A program made the position numbers and the translations under genes. Below are positions 53,622-63,512 of a DNA stretch of 64,000 bases, one piece after another; the stretch's first letter is position 1, and each line of letters opens with the position of its first letter. The notes below the pieces were generated by a model that did not search any database, had not been told where the DNA came from, and saw only the letters and a program-made list of their open reading frames with translations. This DNA is from Burkholderia sp. D-99 (GTDB lineage: Bacteria > Pseudomonadota > Gammaproteobacteria > Burkholderiales > Burkholderiaceae). The stretch is from the NCBI RefSeq assembly GCF_011605345.1, contig NZ_JAAOXM010000007.1, forward strand, positions 248,001-312,000, in the 5' to 3' direction.

Positions 53622-54641
53622 CGCGCTGCCCGGCGCGAGCGTTTGAAGGAAATCGTCTACGGTCGGATACCGCAGCGTCACGCACAATTCGGCCTTGAGC
53701 CGTGTGTTGGACAGGCGCCGCGACTCGCGCATGAACGACAGCAGTGTCGGTTCGAGCTGACGCTCGGCGTCCGCGCGGCTGACGCGTGGCGGCCTCGGCA
53801 GGCCGAGCGCCTGCGCGACCCGGTCGAAATACTCCCCCATCCGCAGCTCGCTGTCGTCCGACGCATGCACGGCGCGCGCCGGCTTGCCGCGTTCGGCCGC
53901 GCGGCGCAGGATCGCCGCGAGATCGTCCGCGTGGATGTGGTTCGTGTAGACGTCGTCGGCCGGCTCGAGCGCCGGCGTGCCGCGCTCGAGCCGAGCGACC
54001 GGCAGACGGTTCGCCGCGTAGATGCCCGGAATGCGCACGATGCGCGCGGACAGCACGCCGCGCACCGTCGCCGCGCGCAGTTGCCGCTCGGCCGACACGC
54101 GCCGGAACGCCCGCGGATTCGCGGGGCGCAGCGGATGCGTTTCGTCGATGCGTGCGCCACCGCAGTCGCCGTATACGCCCGTCGTACTGGCGTAGACGAG
54201 CCTCGGCGCACGAAGGCCGTCGGGTACAATACGCGCTGCCCGAACGGGCGCGCCGGCCTGTCGAGCAGCGGTGCGCAGCGTTCGGAGCCGGCCGACCGCC
54301 GGTGCCGGCGGCACCGGTGGCCGTCGTGCAGGCACGGTCGTTGCGGCGATCAGCGCACGCGTGCGCCGGTCGTCGCGGCCGTCGGACTGCGGCGGCGCGA
54401 GATGCAGGATCGTGCGGGCCAGACCCGCGAGGCGGCCGAGCGTCGCCCGGCGATCGAGGTCGCCGACGATCGGCGTCGCGCCCGCGGCGCGCAGTTCGTC
54501 GCGGCGGGCCGGGTGGCTCGTCAGCGCGAAGATCCGCAGGTTGCGGTGCGAGTCGCGCCATTGCGCGACGCAGCGCATGCCGACGTCGCCGCAGCCGACG
54601 ATCAGTGCGCGCGGCCGGCGCAGGATTCGAGTCGCGATCAT
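53604..54641 (-). CDS. NAD(P)-dependent epimerase-like protein with an unusual insertion
   Basis: 345 residues from the ATG at 54641. Extended SDR fold: RALIVGCGDVG (11-21) at the start, LVYASTTGVYGDCGG (148-162) and the later RIPGIYAANRL, of the YeeZ/WcaG kind. Residues about 101-146 are a Pro/Arg/Ala-rich stretch (VPARRPPVPPAPAVGRLR) that does not look like the conserved fold around it and may be an insertion or a loop coded by repeat-like GC sequence. The substrate is unknown. Confidence 0.7.
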   Translation of the reverse strand: MIATRILRRPRALIVGCGDVGMRCVAQWRDSHRNLRIFALTSHPARRDELRAAGATPIVGDLDRRATLGRLAGLARTILHLAPPQSDGRDDRRTRALIAATTVPARRPPVPPAPAVGRLRTLRTAARQAGAPVRAARIVPDGLRAPRLVYASTTGVYGDCGGARIDETHPLRPANPRAFRRVSAERQLRAATVRGVLSARIVRIPGIYAANRLPVARLERGTPALEPADDVYTNHIHADDLAAILRRAAERGKPARAVHASDDSELRMGEYFDRVAQALGLPRPPRVSRADAERQLEPTLLSFMRESRRLSNTRLKAELCVTLRYPTVDDFLQTLAPGSASGQRR

Positions 54642-54748
54642 GTTGGTTGCGAAATCAGTAGCCACCGTTGCGCGACGCGCAACGGGCTTGCATTGTAGCT
54701 GCCGTGCTCGACAGGCACGGTCCCCACATTTTGTTCTAGTTTGGTTCT

Positions 54749-55780
54749 ATGGCATTCAACGTCACTCTCAAGCAAAGCGGCCGGCAATTCCAGGTCGAGT
54801 CGGACGAAACCGTGCTGGCGGCTGCGCTGCGCCAGAACGTCCATCTGCCGTACGGCTGCAAGAACGGCGCGTGCGGCTCCTGCAAGGGCCAGATCGTGTC
54901 GGGCCAGATCGAACAGGGACCGCACGCCGCGTCGGCGCTGTCCAACGACGAGCGCACGCGCGGCCTCGCGCTGCTGTGCTGCTCGAAGGCGCAGTGCGAT
55001 CTCGAAATCGACGTGCGCGAAATCGCCGGCGTCGACGGCGTGCAGGTCAAGAAGCTGCCGTGCCGGATCGCCGCGCTCGAACGAAAGGCCGACGACGTCA
55101 TGGTCGTGAAGCTGCAGTTGCCGGCCAACGAACGCCTGCAGTATCTCGCGGGCCAGTACGTCGAGTTCATCCTGAAGGACGGCTCGCGCCGCAGCTACTC
55201 GATGGCGAACGCGCCGCACGAGGAAGGCCCGGTCGAGCTGCACATCCGCCACATGCCGGGCGGCAAGTTCACCGACCACGTGTTCGGCGCGATGAAGGAG
55301 CGCGACATCCTGCGCTTCGAAGGCCCGCTCGGCACGTTCTTCCTGCGCGAGGATTCCGACAAGCCGATCGTGCTGCTCGCATCGGGCACGGGCTTCGCGC
55401 CGATCAAGGCGATCATCGAGCACGTGAAGCACACGGGCATCACGCGCCCGATGACGCTCTACTGGGGCGCGCGCCGCAAGAAGGACATCTACCTCGGCGA
55501 GCTCGCCGAGCAGTGGGCACGCGAGATCCCGAACTTCACGTACGTGCCGGTGCTCTCCGAGCCGGACGCCGGCGACCAGTGGACGGGCCGCACGGGCTTC
55601 GTCCATCGCGCGGTGATCGAAGACCTGCCCGATCTGTCGGGCCACCAGGTGTACGCATGCGGCGCGCCGGTGATGGTCGAATCCGCACAGCGCGACTTCA
55701 CGCAGCACCACGCGCTGCCGGCTGACGAGTTCTACGCCGACTCGTTCACGAGCGCCGCCGATCTCGCGCATCCGGTCTGA
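54749..55780 (+). CDS. Ferredoxin-linked NAD(P)H oxidoreductase (CDP-6-deoxyglucoseen reductase type)
   Basis: 343 residues. A plant-type [2Fe-2S] domain (1-95; C37-x4-C42-x2-C45 and a later Cys at 77 or 78) is fused to an FNR-type reductase: an FAD-binding RRSYSMAN block, then the NAD loop ASGTGFAPIKAI (about 211-222). Burkholderia annotates such proteins as CDP-6-deoxy-delta-3,4-glucoseen reductase (AscD/Ddh-like); the real electron acceptor is not clear from context, as no deoxysugar genes are near. Confidence 0.85.
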   Translation: MAFNVTLKQSGRQFQVESDETVLAAALRQNVHLPYGCKNGACGSCKGQIVSGQIEQGPHAASALSNDERTRGLALLCCSKAQCDLEIDVREIAGVDGVQVKKLPCRIAALERKADDVMVVKLQLPANERLQYLAGQYVEFILKDGSRRSYSMANAPHEEGPVELHIRHMPGGKFTDHVFGAMKERDILRFEGPLGTFFLREDSDKPIVLLASGTGFAPIKAIIEHVKHTGITRPMTLYWGARRKKDIYLGELAEQWAREIPNFTYVPVLSEPDAGDQWTGRTGFVHRAVIEDLPDLSGHQVYACGAPVMVESAQRDFTQHHALPADEFYADSFTSAADLAHPV

Positions 55781-55841
55781 CACCCGCGCACCCGCGTCCC
55801 GCGTTGCGCACCGCGATGTCACATCCGTGGCATCGCGGCGG
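55781..55841. other. Gap before the argD leader
   Basis: First part of the 292-base gap between the ferredoxin reductase gene and argD. I see no coding signal in it; the rest holds the promoter, leader and terminator listed next. Confidence 0.4.
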
Positions 55842-55871
55842 TTTACAGTTGGGCGCGGGATGCCTTATGCT
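55842..55871 (+). promoter_or_regulatory. Sigma70-like promoter of the argD leader
   Basis: TTTACA (55842-55847), 18 bases, TATGCT (55866-55871). The expected start point is near 55878, just at the leader ATG. Confidence 0.5.
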
Positions 55872-55878
55872 TGCGCAC

Positions 55879-55962
55879 ATGAACTGCTTCCTGTCCGCCC
55901 TTCGACGTCGCCGCTCGCCGCTCCGCCCGGATGCCGCAGGCTCGTCACGGACTCGCGCGTAA
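55879..55962 (+). CDS. Candidate 27-residue Arg-rich leader peptide before argD
   Basis: A mini-ORF MNCFLSALRRRR... with four Arg codons in a row (CGA CGT CGC CGC) and three more later, ending TAA at 55960-55962. Its stop lies inside a stable hairpin and an intrinsic terminator follows before argD. Arg codons are common by chance in this GC-rich DNA, so this is a candidate only. With the promoter placed above, the peptide would be leaderless or nearly so. Confidence 0.35.
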   Translation: MNCFLSALRRRRSPLRPDAAGSSRTRA

Positions 55963-55988
55963 CCCCCGCACTGCTTCACCGGTTACGC
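55957..55988 (+). promoter_or_regulatory. Upstream hairpin of the argD leader
   Basis: A perfect 8-bp stem GCGTAACC / GGTTACGC with a 16-base loop. It covers the stop codon of the mini-ORF, as expected of an attenuator pause or antiterminator element. The pairing is seen; the role is inferred. Confidence 0.45.
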
Positions 55989-56007
55989 ACAAGCTGTTCG
56001 ACCCACC

Positions 56008-56033
56008 AGCCACGGCCTTCCGTGGCTTTTTTA
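56008..56033 (+). terminator. Intrinsic terminator in the argD leader
   Basis: Stem agccacgg / ccgtggct with a 4-base loop, followed by six T. It lies 41 bases before the argD start, with no gene that it would end other than the leader. Confidence 0.8.
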
Positions 56034-56073
56034 TTGCCTGTTTCCCTTTCAACGTCCGCTGGAGTCTGCTGCC

Positions 56074-57258
56074 ATGCCCCTGAACGATTATCCGATCGAC
56101 TCGCTGATGTACATCACGAACCGCCCCGACATCGTGTTTACGCACGGCAAGGGTTCGTGGCTCTACGATCACACGGGCAAGCGCTATCTGGACTTCATCC
56201 AGGGCTGGGCCGTCAACAGCCTCGGCCACTGCAACGACGGCATCGTCGAAGCACTGAAGACGCAGGCGGAAAAGCTGCTGAACCCGTCGCCCGCGTTCTA
56301 CAACGAACCGATGGCGAAGCTCGCCGGCCTGCTCACGCAGCACAGCGTGTTCGACAAGGTGTTCTTCACGAACAGCGGCGCGGAAGCGAACGAAGGCGCG
56401 ATCAAGCTCGCGCGCAAGTGGGGCCGCAAGTTCAAGAACGGCGCATACGAGATCATCACGTTCGACCACAGCTTCCACGGCCGCACGCTCGCGACGATGT
56501 CGGCCAGCGGCAAGCCGGGCTGGGACACGATCTACGCGCCGCAGGTGCCGGGCTTCCCGAAGGCCGAGCTGAACGACATCAACTCGGTCGAGAAGCTGAT
56601 CACCGACAAGACCGTCGCGGTGATGCTCGAGCCGATCCAGGGTGAAGGCGGCGTGATTCCGGCGACGCGTGAATTCATGCAGGCGCTGCGCGCGCTGACG
56701 AAGCAGCACAACCTGCTGCTGATCGTCGACGAGGTGCAAAGCGGCTGCGGCCGCGCGGGCACGCTGTTCGCGTACGAACTGTCGGGCATCGAGCCGGACG
56801 TCATGACGCTCGCGAAAGGCATCGGCGGCGGCGCCCCGCTCGGCGCGCTGCTGTCGAAGGCCGACGTCGCGGTGTTCGAGGCCGGTGACCAGGGCGGCAC
56901 GTACAACGGCAACCCGCTGATGACGGCGGTCGGCTATTCGGTGATCTCGCAGCTCGTCGCGCCGGGTTTCCTCGAAGGCGTGCGTGCGCGCAGCGAATAC
57001 CTGAAGCGCAAGCTGCTCGAGCTGTCGGAAGAGCGCGGTTTCGAAGGCGAACGCGGCGAAGGCCTGCTGCGCGCGCTGCTGCTCGGCAAGGACATCGGCC
57101 CGCAGATCGTCGAGAAGGCGCGCGACATGCAGCCCGACGGCCTGCTGCTGAACGCCGCGCGGCCGAACCTGCTGCGCTTCATGCCCGCACTGAACGTGAC
57201 GACCGAAGAGATCGACCAGATGATGGCGATGCTGCGGTCGGTTCTCGACACGCTCTGA
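56074..57258 (+). CDS. argD: Acetylornithine aminotransferase
   Basis: 394 residues of class III PLP aminotransferase. FFTNSGAEANEGAIKLAR (97-114), the VDEVQSG region with D219 and the PLP lysine K248 (TLAKGIGGG) are intact. It makes N-acetylornithine in arginine synthesis and may double as succinyldiaminopimelate aminotransferase. The gene sits behind a leader with a terminator, suggesting regulated read-through. GNAT follows after 13 bases. Confidence 0.9.
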   Translation: MPLNDYPIDSLMYITNRPDIVFTHGKGSWLYDHTGKRYLDFIQGWAVNSLGHCNDGIVEALKTQAEKLLNPSPAFYNEPMAKLAGLLTQHSVFDKVFFTNSGAEANEGAIKLARKWGRKFKNGAYEIITFDHSFHGRTLATMSASGKPGWDTIYAPQVPGFPKAELNDINSVEKLITDKTVAVMLEPIQGEGGVIPATREFMQALRALTKQHNLLLIVDEVQSGCGRAGTLFAYELSGIEPDVMTLAKGIGGGAPLGALLSKADVAVFEAGDQGGTYNGNPLMTAVGYSVISQLVAPGFLEGVRARSEYLKRKLLELSEERGFEGERGEGLLRALLLGKDIGPQIVEKARDMQPDGLLLNAARPNLLRFMPALNVTTEEIDQMMAMLRSVLDTL

Positions 57259-57271
57259 GGAGAGCCCGCCG

Positions 57272-57727
57272 ATGGATGCCGCCAACGATACTGTCGCAAT
57301 CCGCCCGTTCGAACGCGCCGACACCGAAGCCGTGCTCGCGGTATGGTGCGACGCGTTCCCGCAGTACGACGAAGCCGGTGCGCCGCCGCACCGCGATCCG
57401 CTGCGCTCGATCGAGCTGAAGCTCGCGACGCAGCCGGAGCTGTTTTTCGTCGCGACCAGCGGCGCACGCGTCGTCGGCACGCTGATGGCGGGTTTCGACG
57501 GACATCGCGGCTGGCTCTACTCGTTCGGCGTATCGAACGACGCGCGGCGGCTCGGCATCGGCCGCGCGCTGATCGCGCATGCGGAACGCGCGCTCGCCGC
57601 GCGCGGCTGCCTGAAGATCAACCTGCAGGTGCTGCCCGGCAACGACGATGCGTGCCGCTTCTACGCGGCGCTCGGCTACCGCGTCGAGGAGCGTATCTCG
57701 TTCGGCAAGACGCTGCCGGCCGCATGA
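57272..57727 (+). CDS. GNAT family N-acetyltransferase (YpeA-like)
   Basis: 151 residues. An acetyl-CoA binding loop RRLGIGRALIAHAE (about 92-105) and a C-terminal helix; the RGCLKINLQVLPGNDDACRFYAALGY segment is of the YpeA/RimI kind. The substrate is not known. AGGAGA precedes the ATG and the gene is 13 bases behind argD, so they are co-transcribed. Confidence 0.88.
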   Translation: MDAANDTVAIRPFERADTEAVLAVWCDAFPQYDEAGAPPHRDPLRSIELKLATQPELFFVATSGARVVGTLMAGFDGHRGWLYSFGVSNDARRLGIGRALIAHAERALAARGCLKINLQVLPGNDDACRFYAALGYRVEERISFGKTLPAA

Positions 57728-57751
57728 CGCGAAAGCCGGCAGCCGGCGATC

Positions 57752-58423
57752 TCAGCGTGTGATCGGCCCCGCGCCCGGCAGCGGATTGCCGAGCGCGTCG
57801 GTCGGCACGGCCTGCTGCTCGAACGCGGCGAAATACGCGGCCCACTGCGTGTCGCTCACGCGCACGATCAGCGCGCCGTCCTGCCAGATGTCGTTGTGGT
57901 CGTTGTGGTCGTCGCCCGCGCGGTGCAGGTAGTTCGAGCCGGTCGAACCCTGGTTCATGTGCGTGTCGTGGATGCCGTTGCCTTCGGCATACGAGCGGCC
58001 GAACACGACGACGTCGAGCCCCTGCGACTGCGCGGCGCTCACAAGCCGCAGCAGCGACGGGATCGGCTCCGGATTCTCGGTGCCGTCCATCACGGCGCTC
58101 GCGCGCCACGCCCCCGTTTCGTTCAGGATGTCGCTGCGCATGTAGTCGAGCGCGGGCAATGCCGCCTGCCCCGTCAGGTCCGTATAGCCTTCGGCCGCGG
58201 CCGCGAGCGTCTGCGTGATCGGGTGGTGGAAATCGTAGACGAGCTTGTAGTTCAGCAAGTCGTCCGCGTCGCTGGTGCCGACGTTGATCGCGACATCCCA
58301 GTTGCCGCCCGGCAACGCCAGCGTCAGGTGGATGTGATATTGAATCTCGCTGCCGTGCGGCGAGCCCTTCAGCTGCGCCACCGATGTCACCTTCGCCTTC
58401 ACGAAACCGTAGTCCAGACTCAT
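57752..58423 (-). CDS. DUF2278 (YukJ) family protein
   Basis: 223 residues, all beta-rich: LDYGFVKAKVTSV at the start, QYHIHLTLALPGGNWDVAINVGTSD, then GTGSNYLHRAG-like HRAGDDHNDHNDIWQDGALIV near 191-211. This fits DUF2278, a widespread family without a known reaction. His/Asp clusters (HDTHMNQG, GDDHNDHND) hint at metal binding. Convergent with the GNAT gene, alone on its strand. Confidence 0.8.
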   Translation of the reverse strand: MSLDYGFVKAKVTSVAQLKGSPHGSEIQYHIHLTLALPGGNWDVAINVGTSDADDLLNYKLVYDFHHPITQTLAAAAEGYTDLTGQAALPALDYMRSDILNETGAWRASAVMDGTENPEPIPSLLRLVSAAQSQGLDVVVFGRSYAEGNGIHDTHMNQGSTGSNYLHRAGDDHNDHNDIWQDGALIVRVSDTQWAAYFAAFEQQAVPTDALGNPLPGAGPITR

Positions 58424-58591
58424 GCGTGCTCTCCATGTCCCGATGGGCCGCCGATGCTACACGGCCCGTGTGTCGGTTTGCAGGCGACCGGCTTCGGGCG
58501 GCCGCCCCCATCGCTCCCGCGCCGCGTACGCGGCGCAACAGTCGAATGGAGTCGCACCCGCACGCACAAGTTCGACCCGAATCGCAGGACA

Positions 58592-58627
58592 CGAAAAAAA
58601 GGCTGTCACGGCATCCCGTGACAGCCT
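58592..58627 (-). terminator. Rho-independent terminator of the liv operon
   Basis: Minus-strand stem aaaggctgtcacgg / ccgtgacagccttt with a 4-base loop and a run of T after it, about 70 bases behind livF. Confidence 0.9.
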
Positions 58628-58696
58628 TTCGAAAGCCCGTGTGCGGCACGCCCGGCATCTGCCGTCGCGCGCCACCGGGCCCGCTCATTCACTCAC

Positions 58697-59412
<716 letters not shown>

Positions 59413-59413
<1 letters not shown>

Positions 59414-60189
59414 CAGTGCACCCCTGCGCCGAGATATGCCTCAATCACCTTCGGATTCTTCTGCACGTCCTGCGGCAGACCCTCGGCGATCACCTTGCCG
59501 TAATCGAGCACCGTCATCCGGTTGCACAGCCCCATCACGAGCTTCACGTCGTGCTCGATCAGGAGAATCGTGCGGCCGTCCGAGCGGATCTTGTCGAGCA
59601 GGCGCGTGAGTTCGACCTTCTCGGTCGCGTTCATCCCGGCCGCCGGCTCGTCGAGCGCGAGCAGCTTCGGGTCGGTCGCCAGGGCCCGCGCGATCTCGAG
59701 ACGGCGCTGGTGGCCGTACGACAGGTTGCGCGACGTATAGTCCGCGTATTGCAGCACGCCGACGTACTCGAGCAGCTCGATCGCACGTTCCTTGATCTCG
59801 CGCTCTTCCTGGCGTTCGGCCGGCGTCTGGAACACCGCGCCGAGCAACCCGTGCTTGGTGCGCACGTGGCGGCCCACCATCACGTTCTCGAGGGCCGTCA
59901 TCCCGCCGAACAGGCGGATGTTCTGGAACGTACGCGCGATGCCCGTCTTCGCGACCTGATGCACCGCCGTCGGCTTGTATTCCGTGCCGTCGAGCTTGAA
60001 CTCGCCGGAGTCCGGCGTATAAAGGCCCGTGATCACGTTGAAGAACGTCGTCTTGCCGGCGCCGTTCGGGCCGATCAGCCCGTAGATCTCGCCTTCCTTG
60101 ATCTCGAGGCCGACGTCGGACAGCGCCTGCAACCCGCCGAAGCGCTTGTTCACGCCCTTGACGGACAGTCGGATTTGCTTGTCGCTCAT
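59413..60189 (-). CDS. livG: Branched-chain amino acid ABC transporter ATPase LivG
   Basis: 258 residues. Walker A GPNGAGKTT (about 39-47), signature LSYGHQRRLEIARAL and Walker B LLALDEPAAGMN; the last 10 residues are the LivG C-terminal tail VIEAYLGAG. It lies 24 bases behind livM. Confidence 0.96.
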
Positions 60190-60213
60190 GTGTATATCCC
60201 CTGTGTCCGTAGG

Positions 60214-61383
<1,170 letters not shown>

Positions 61384-61401
61384 GTTGTTTGCTCCCTTCC
61401 G

Positions 61402-62352
61402 TTACGCGCGATCCGCGACACGTTCGCCCAAGAGGCCGGACGGACGGAATACCAGCACGATGATCAGCACGATGAAGGCGAACACGTCCTGGTAGTTACT
61501 GCCGAATACGCCACCCGTAAGGTTGCCGATGTAGCCGGCCCCGAGCTGCTCGATCAGGCCGAGCAGCACGCCGCCGACCATCGCACCGCCGAGGTTGCCG
61601 ATCCCGCCCAGCACCGCGGCCGTGAATGCCTTCATGCCGGGGATAAAGCCCATGTAGAAGTGCACGTTGCCGTATTCGGACGCAATCATCACGCCGGCCA
61701 GCGCGGCGAGCGCGGAGCCGATCATGAACGTCGCGGAGATCACGAAGTTCGGGTTCACGCCCATCAGGCTCGCGGTGTTCGGGCTTTCGGCGATCGCGCG
61801 CATCGCGCGGCCGAGCTTGGTCTTGTGCACGAGCAGCAGCAGGCCGCCCATCACGATGAACGCCACCGCGATGATCACGATTTCAGTGACCGAGATCACG
61901 GCGCCGGGCGTCGTGTCGGTCGCCTTGATCACGTTGATCGGATCGGTCGGCAGCAATTGCGGGAACGGCAGCGGGTTGCGCGACCAGATGATCATCGCGG
62001 CGGTTTGCAGCAGGATCGACACGCCGATCGCGGTGATCAGCGGGGCGAGGCGCGGTGCGCGACGCAGCGGCCGGTATGCGACCCGTTCGATCGTGAAGCC
62101 GACGAACGCACAGACGACTGCGGCGATGCCCAGGCCGATCGTCAGCGTCGCAACGTTGCCGAGTCCGGGGAAATGGTTCTGCAGCACGGTGATGGCCGAC
62201 AGGGCGACCATCGCGCCGATCATCAGCACGTCGCCATGCGCGAAGTTGATGATGCCGAGAATGCCGTACACCATCGTGTAGCCCAACGCGATGATGGCGT
62301 AGACACTGCCGAGCACCAGCCCGTTGAGAACCTGCTGGACGAAAATATCCAT
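61402..62352 (-). CDS. livH: Branched-chain amino acid ABC transporter permease LivH
   Basis: 316 residues, mostly hydrophobic helices. The start FVQQVLNGLVLGSVYAIIALGYTMVYGILGIINFAHGD is the LivH hallmark, and AMRAIAESPNTASLMGVNPN is the coupling helix. AAGGAG precedes the ATG. It heads livHMGF; the terminator between it and the livK-like gene makes a separate start likely. Confidence 0.96.
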   Translation of the reverse strand: MDIFVQQVLNGLVLGSVYAIIALGYTMVYGILGIINFAHGDVLMIGAMVALSAITVLQNHFPGLGNVATLTIGLGIAAVVCAFVGFTIERVAYRPLRRAPRLAPLITAIGVSILLQTAAMIIWSRNPLPFPQLLPTDPINVIKATDTTPGAVISVTEIVIIAVAFIVMGGLLLLVHKTKLGRAMRAIAESPNTASLMGVNPNFVISATFMIGSALAALAGVMIASEYGNVHFYMGFIPGMKAFTAAVLGGIGNLGGAMVGGVLLGLIEQLGAGYIGNLTGGVFGSNYQDVFAFIVLIIVLVFRPSGLLGERVADRA

Positions 62353-62518
62353 TTAAAGCTCCTTGGCCCGTGCTGCCGGAGGACGGTGCGCCCCGCGGGT
62401 AAGCGAGGAATCGCGCCTTCTCGGCGACACTGCGGGTACTAGTCGATACCGGTAAGGGTGGATCGTCCCGGCGCGCGCCGCCCGGCCTGTACGGCCGGAC
62501 CTGCCGCCGGAGCGGATA

Positions 62519-62551
62519 CAAAAACGGCACCGCACTGTTCTCCGGTGCCGT
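62519..62551 (-). terminator. Rho-independent terminator between the livK-like gene and livH
   Basis: Minus-strand stem acggcaccg / cggtgccgt with a 10-base loop and five T. Fourteen bases past the stop of the livK-like gene, and upstream of livH. Confidence 0.85.
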
Positions 62552-62565
62552 CATGAGTCCCGTCG

Positions 62566-63243
62566 CTAAATCGTCACGACGTCGAGGACGGTGTTCGTGG
62601 CCTCCTTGAAGTCGTAGGGCAGCATGCCGAGACGGCCATCGTCCGGTTGCCCGGCATCCGTGCCTTTTCCCGCCCGGTACGAGGCAAGCCCCGCGCCCGG
62701 ACAGATCGGATTCCGTGTCGCGCTGCCTCGCAAGGCACCGCGAGCGCCGCGCCCGACATTCGTCAGGACTGCGTCGGAATCCATCGTACGAACCAGACCG
62801 CGCGCCGCGACACCATTGCTCGCGGCAACGCGCTGTTTCGTCGAATCGAAATGAAAGGGGGCCGGCGACATCGGCACGCTGCCCGCATCGCCGGGCACCA
62901 TGGCCGGCCTGCGTCGATCGGCGCGCACGGTCGCTGTCACGCCACGACCGGCGGCCTGCTGTGTTGCAACCTGCGTGCCCGCTGCCCGGCCGTTCGCCAG
63001 GCCAAGCGCGTTGATTTCCTCGATCGCCAAACGTGCCCCGTTTTCCTTGTCCTTGCCCAATCGCGCGATGCGGCACGCGAAGGATGCCGCACGACCGGCT
63101 CCGGCGACGCGCACGCCGCTGGCCGGCGGTGCCACGAACACCGCAGCCTCCCTCCCCGCCCCGTCGTCGCTCTTTTTGCTGCAGCCGGCAAGCATTGCAA
63201 CCGGTGCGGCGACGGACATGGCGTAAGCCAACTTCACATGCAT
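62566..63243 (-). pseudogene. Decayed livK-like branched-chain amino acid binding lipoprotein
   Basis: 225 residues against about 375 in normal LivK. It keeps the lipobox LAGC (18-21), the LGKDKENGARLAIEEIN block (62-78) and a LivK-like end YDFKEATNTVLDVV (210-223). Between them the sequence is shortened and Arg/Ala-rich with only scattered matches (DAGSVPMSPA, 119-128). The frame stays open and GGGAG precedes the ATG, so a product may still be made, but the binding lobes look lost. I read it as a deletion- and mutation-damaged livK. It precedes livHMGF as livK does in Burkholderia. Confidence 0.65.
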
Positions 63244-63307
63244 TGAGTGGTCTCCCGCGCCTTGCCAAAACCCGATCTCAAAGCCATTCCGGCCTGAAAA
63301 CGGGCGC

Positions 63308-63336
63308 ATTGTAACTCCATTTATAGGACGCCAATA
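63308..63336 (-). promoter_or_regulatory. Possible promoter of the livK-like gene
   Basis: Minus-strand TTGGCG, 15 bases, TACAAT (-10 complement at 63308-63313), in an AT-rich stretch that also has TATAAA. About 65 bases before the ATG. Spacing is short, so weak support. Confidence 0.35.
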
Positions 63337-63457
63337 ATCCTGATTCGATGGGGTTTTCCTGCATTGCAACCAATTTTGAGAGACGCTCGGGGACGCGCAG
63401 AGCAACCCGGTTGCACCATGAACGCGAATAATGGTTGCGATTACAATTCCGACAGGC

Positions 63458-63486
63458 AAAAAAAAGCGCGCCGGGAGGCGCGCTTC
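63458..63486 (-). terminator. Rho-independent terminator after ispH
   Basis: Minus-strand stem aagcgcgcc / ggcgcgctt with a 4-base loop, followed by eight T, 26 bases past the ispH stop. Confidence 0.9.
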
Positions 63487-63512
63487 GGTGTTCCGCGAGT
63501 GCGATGCGTCAA

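Noticed and set aside
55860..56100. Longer plus-strand frame through the argD leader from an ATG at 55860
   Set aside because: It runs through the terminator and into argD out of frame, and has no domain or ribosome site.
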